Below, in pieces: positions 63,218-64,000 of a stretch of 64,000 nt of DNA. The translations under genes and the position numbers were made by a program. How positions within the stretch are numbered: position 1 is the stretch's first letter; each line of letters starts with the position of its first letter. Origin of the DNA: Nannochloropsis oceanica (Eukaryota > Sar > Eustigmatophyceae > Eustigmatales > Monodopsidaceae); NCBI GenBank assembly GCA_004519485.1, contig CP038115.1:496001-560000 (forward strand), written 5' to 3'. Below the pieces are notes generated by a model, which saw nothing but the letters and a program-made list of their open reading frames with translations, had not been told where the DNA came from and did no database searches.

Positions 63218-63743
63218 TTACGACCAGGCAATATTTCGGGGGACTGTAGGGTTTGTGGCGCAGTCCAAGATGCCCAAATGCGACGGGTAAAAGAGCACGG
63301 TGACACCGGTGACACCGGGACAGCGAATCGATCTCCAATGCATCATGGTTCGTGTCTCCACGAAAGTCGTTCCACATTCCAACTCTTTTTCATCCATGAC
63401 ATTTCCTTCCAGGGTGGCCAGCTCTGTGGCTTGATCTATCACTGTTTGATAGGAGGATCTCAATGCTAATTGACATGGCTATACAAGATGCGCAATCAGA
63501 CAAAGTATAGGAATTCATCTCCCAAAGTAAGAGATGTGAATACTTGCCTTCACGTATCGTGATTACATAGACAAATTGCGTCGCATCTTTGTAGAAGCAA
63601 GGGCAATGAGCGTCATTCCTGTTTTCGAAAGAGAAAAGTCGAGAACATAAGTTTATCTCGTAGTATGGAGGTGTTTAAAGATAGAGAGTACATAACGATG
63701 AAACAGGAAAAAGGGCGTCCATAACTTTCGTGGACGAAGCCAT
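63218..63743 (-). CDS. small hypothetical protein, three exons
   Basis: Exons 63697-63743, 63544-63618 and 63218-63458, minus strand. Phases close and give 120 residues: MASSTKVMDALFPVSS, NDAHCPCFYKDATQFVYVIT, IREGKSSYQTVIDQATELAT, then ELECGTTFVETRTMMHWRS. No family is recognised. The first donor (GTTATG) is weak, and a different first exon beyond 63743 is possible. Sequence 63744-64000 shows nothing else recognisable. Confidence 0.3.
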
Positions 63744-64000
63744 GTCGCTTTAACTATTTCTTCAAGTCATCAGATGCTCCCTTCGTTCTTTCCTCAAGGC
63801 ACACACGAATCCCATTCTTACGTGTGGCCCTGCACAAACACACACTCAAAACCAGGCACGGACGGTCAACAGATCACTCTCCTAGGGAAGAAGACGGCCA
63901 GAGAAAGCGTCTCGTGAGTAACCGACCAGTAACGCGCTCGTTTGCAACCCCTCCCAGGACTGCAACTGCGTCGCCTCATTCCTTCCTACGTTTCCCGTCC

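Overview
The window looks like nuclear DNA of a eustigmatophyte alga of the Nannochloropsis/Microchloropsis type. This is inferred from three things. The genes have many short introns stuffed with GGGA/TCCC tetranucleotide repeats. Several products carry a signal peptide followed directly by Phe at the predicted cleavage site, as in heterokont plastid import. The gene set is clearly eukaryotic (seipin, OPA3, TYW1, MAP kinase, IMP3, PGR5, CHX-type exchanger). No rRNA, tRNA, CRISPR array or recognisable transposon or virus copy was seen. There is one 100-N assembly gap at 49374-49473.

Layout. 0-5.7 kb: the 3'-incomplete end of a TPYG-motif protein gene (minus), seipin (plus), and a secreted Tyr/Asp/Lys repeat protein (minus). 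6.8-8.9 kb: a six-exon Golgi-type sulfotransferase (minus). 9.4-10.9 kb: two weak hypothetical genes. 11.2-19.0 kb: OPA3-like (plus), then a nine-exon leucine-rich-repeat gene (minus) sharing a 158-bp divergent promoter with a WDR76/CMR1-like WD40 protein (plus). 19.8-26.3 kb: TYW1 in 16 exons (plus). 28.2-30.3 kb: an intronless RI-type LRR gene. 32.2-37.1 kb: an ERK-class MAP kinase with a very long low-complexity tail. 38.6-44.3 kb: IMP3 (plus) converging on a CPA2/CHX exchanger (minus). 45.0-46.9 kb: a plastid ferredoxin-DnaJ-zinc-finger fusion (minus). 48.1-50.6 kb: the C-terminal half of sulfide:quinone oxidoreductase, its N-terminal half probably lost in the gap, and a small PH-like protein. 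51.4-52.9 kb: a helix-hairpin-helix/BAF-like protein. 54-56.4 kb: a low-complexity nuclear-looking protein. 56.8-63.0 kb: three genes for plastid-targeted proteins, including PGR5. 63.2-63.7 kb: a weak small gene.

Exon models were built by hand from frame continuity, GT/AG sites and matching intron phases. Where all phases close and a family fold is recovered (TYW1, MAPK, WDR76-like, LRR, sulfotransferase, IMP3, CHX, ferredoxin fusion, PGR5), the models are strong.

The most unusual overall signal is in the introns. Many begin just after the donor with (GGGA)n and end just before the acceptor with (TCCC)n, so the two ends of the same intron are complementary. The most unusual proteins are the ferredoxin-DnaJ-zinc-finger fusion, the secreted 15-residue repeat protein, and the WDR76-like protein that starts with a consensus PCNA-interacting peptide.
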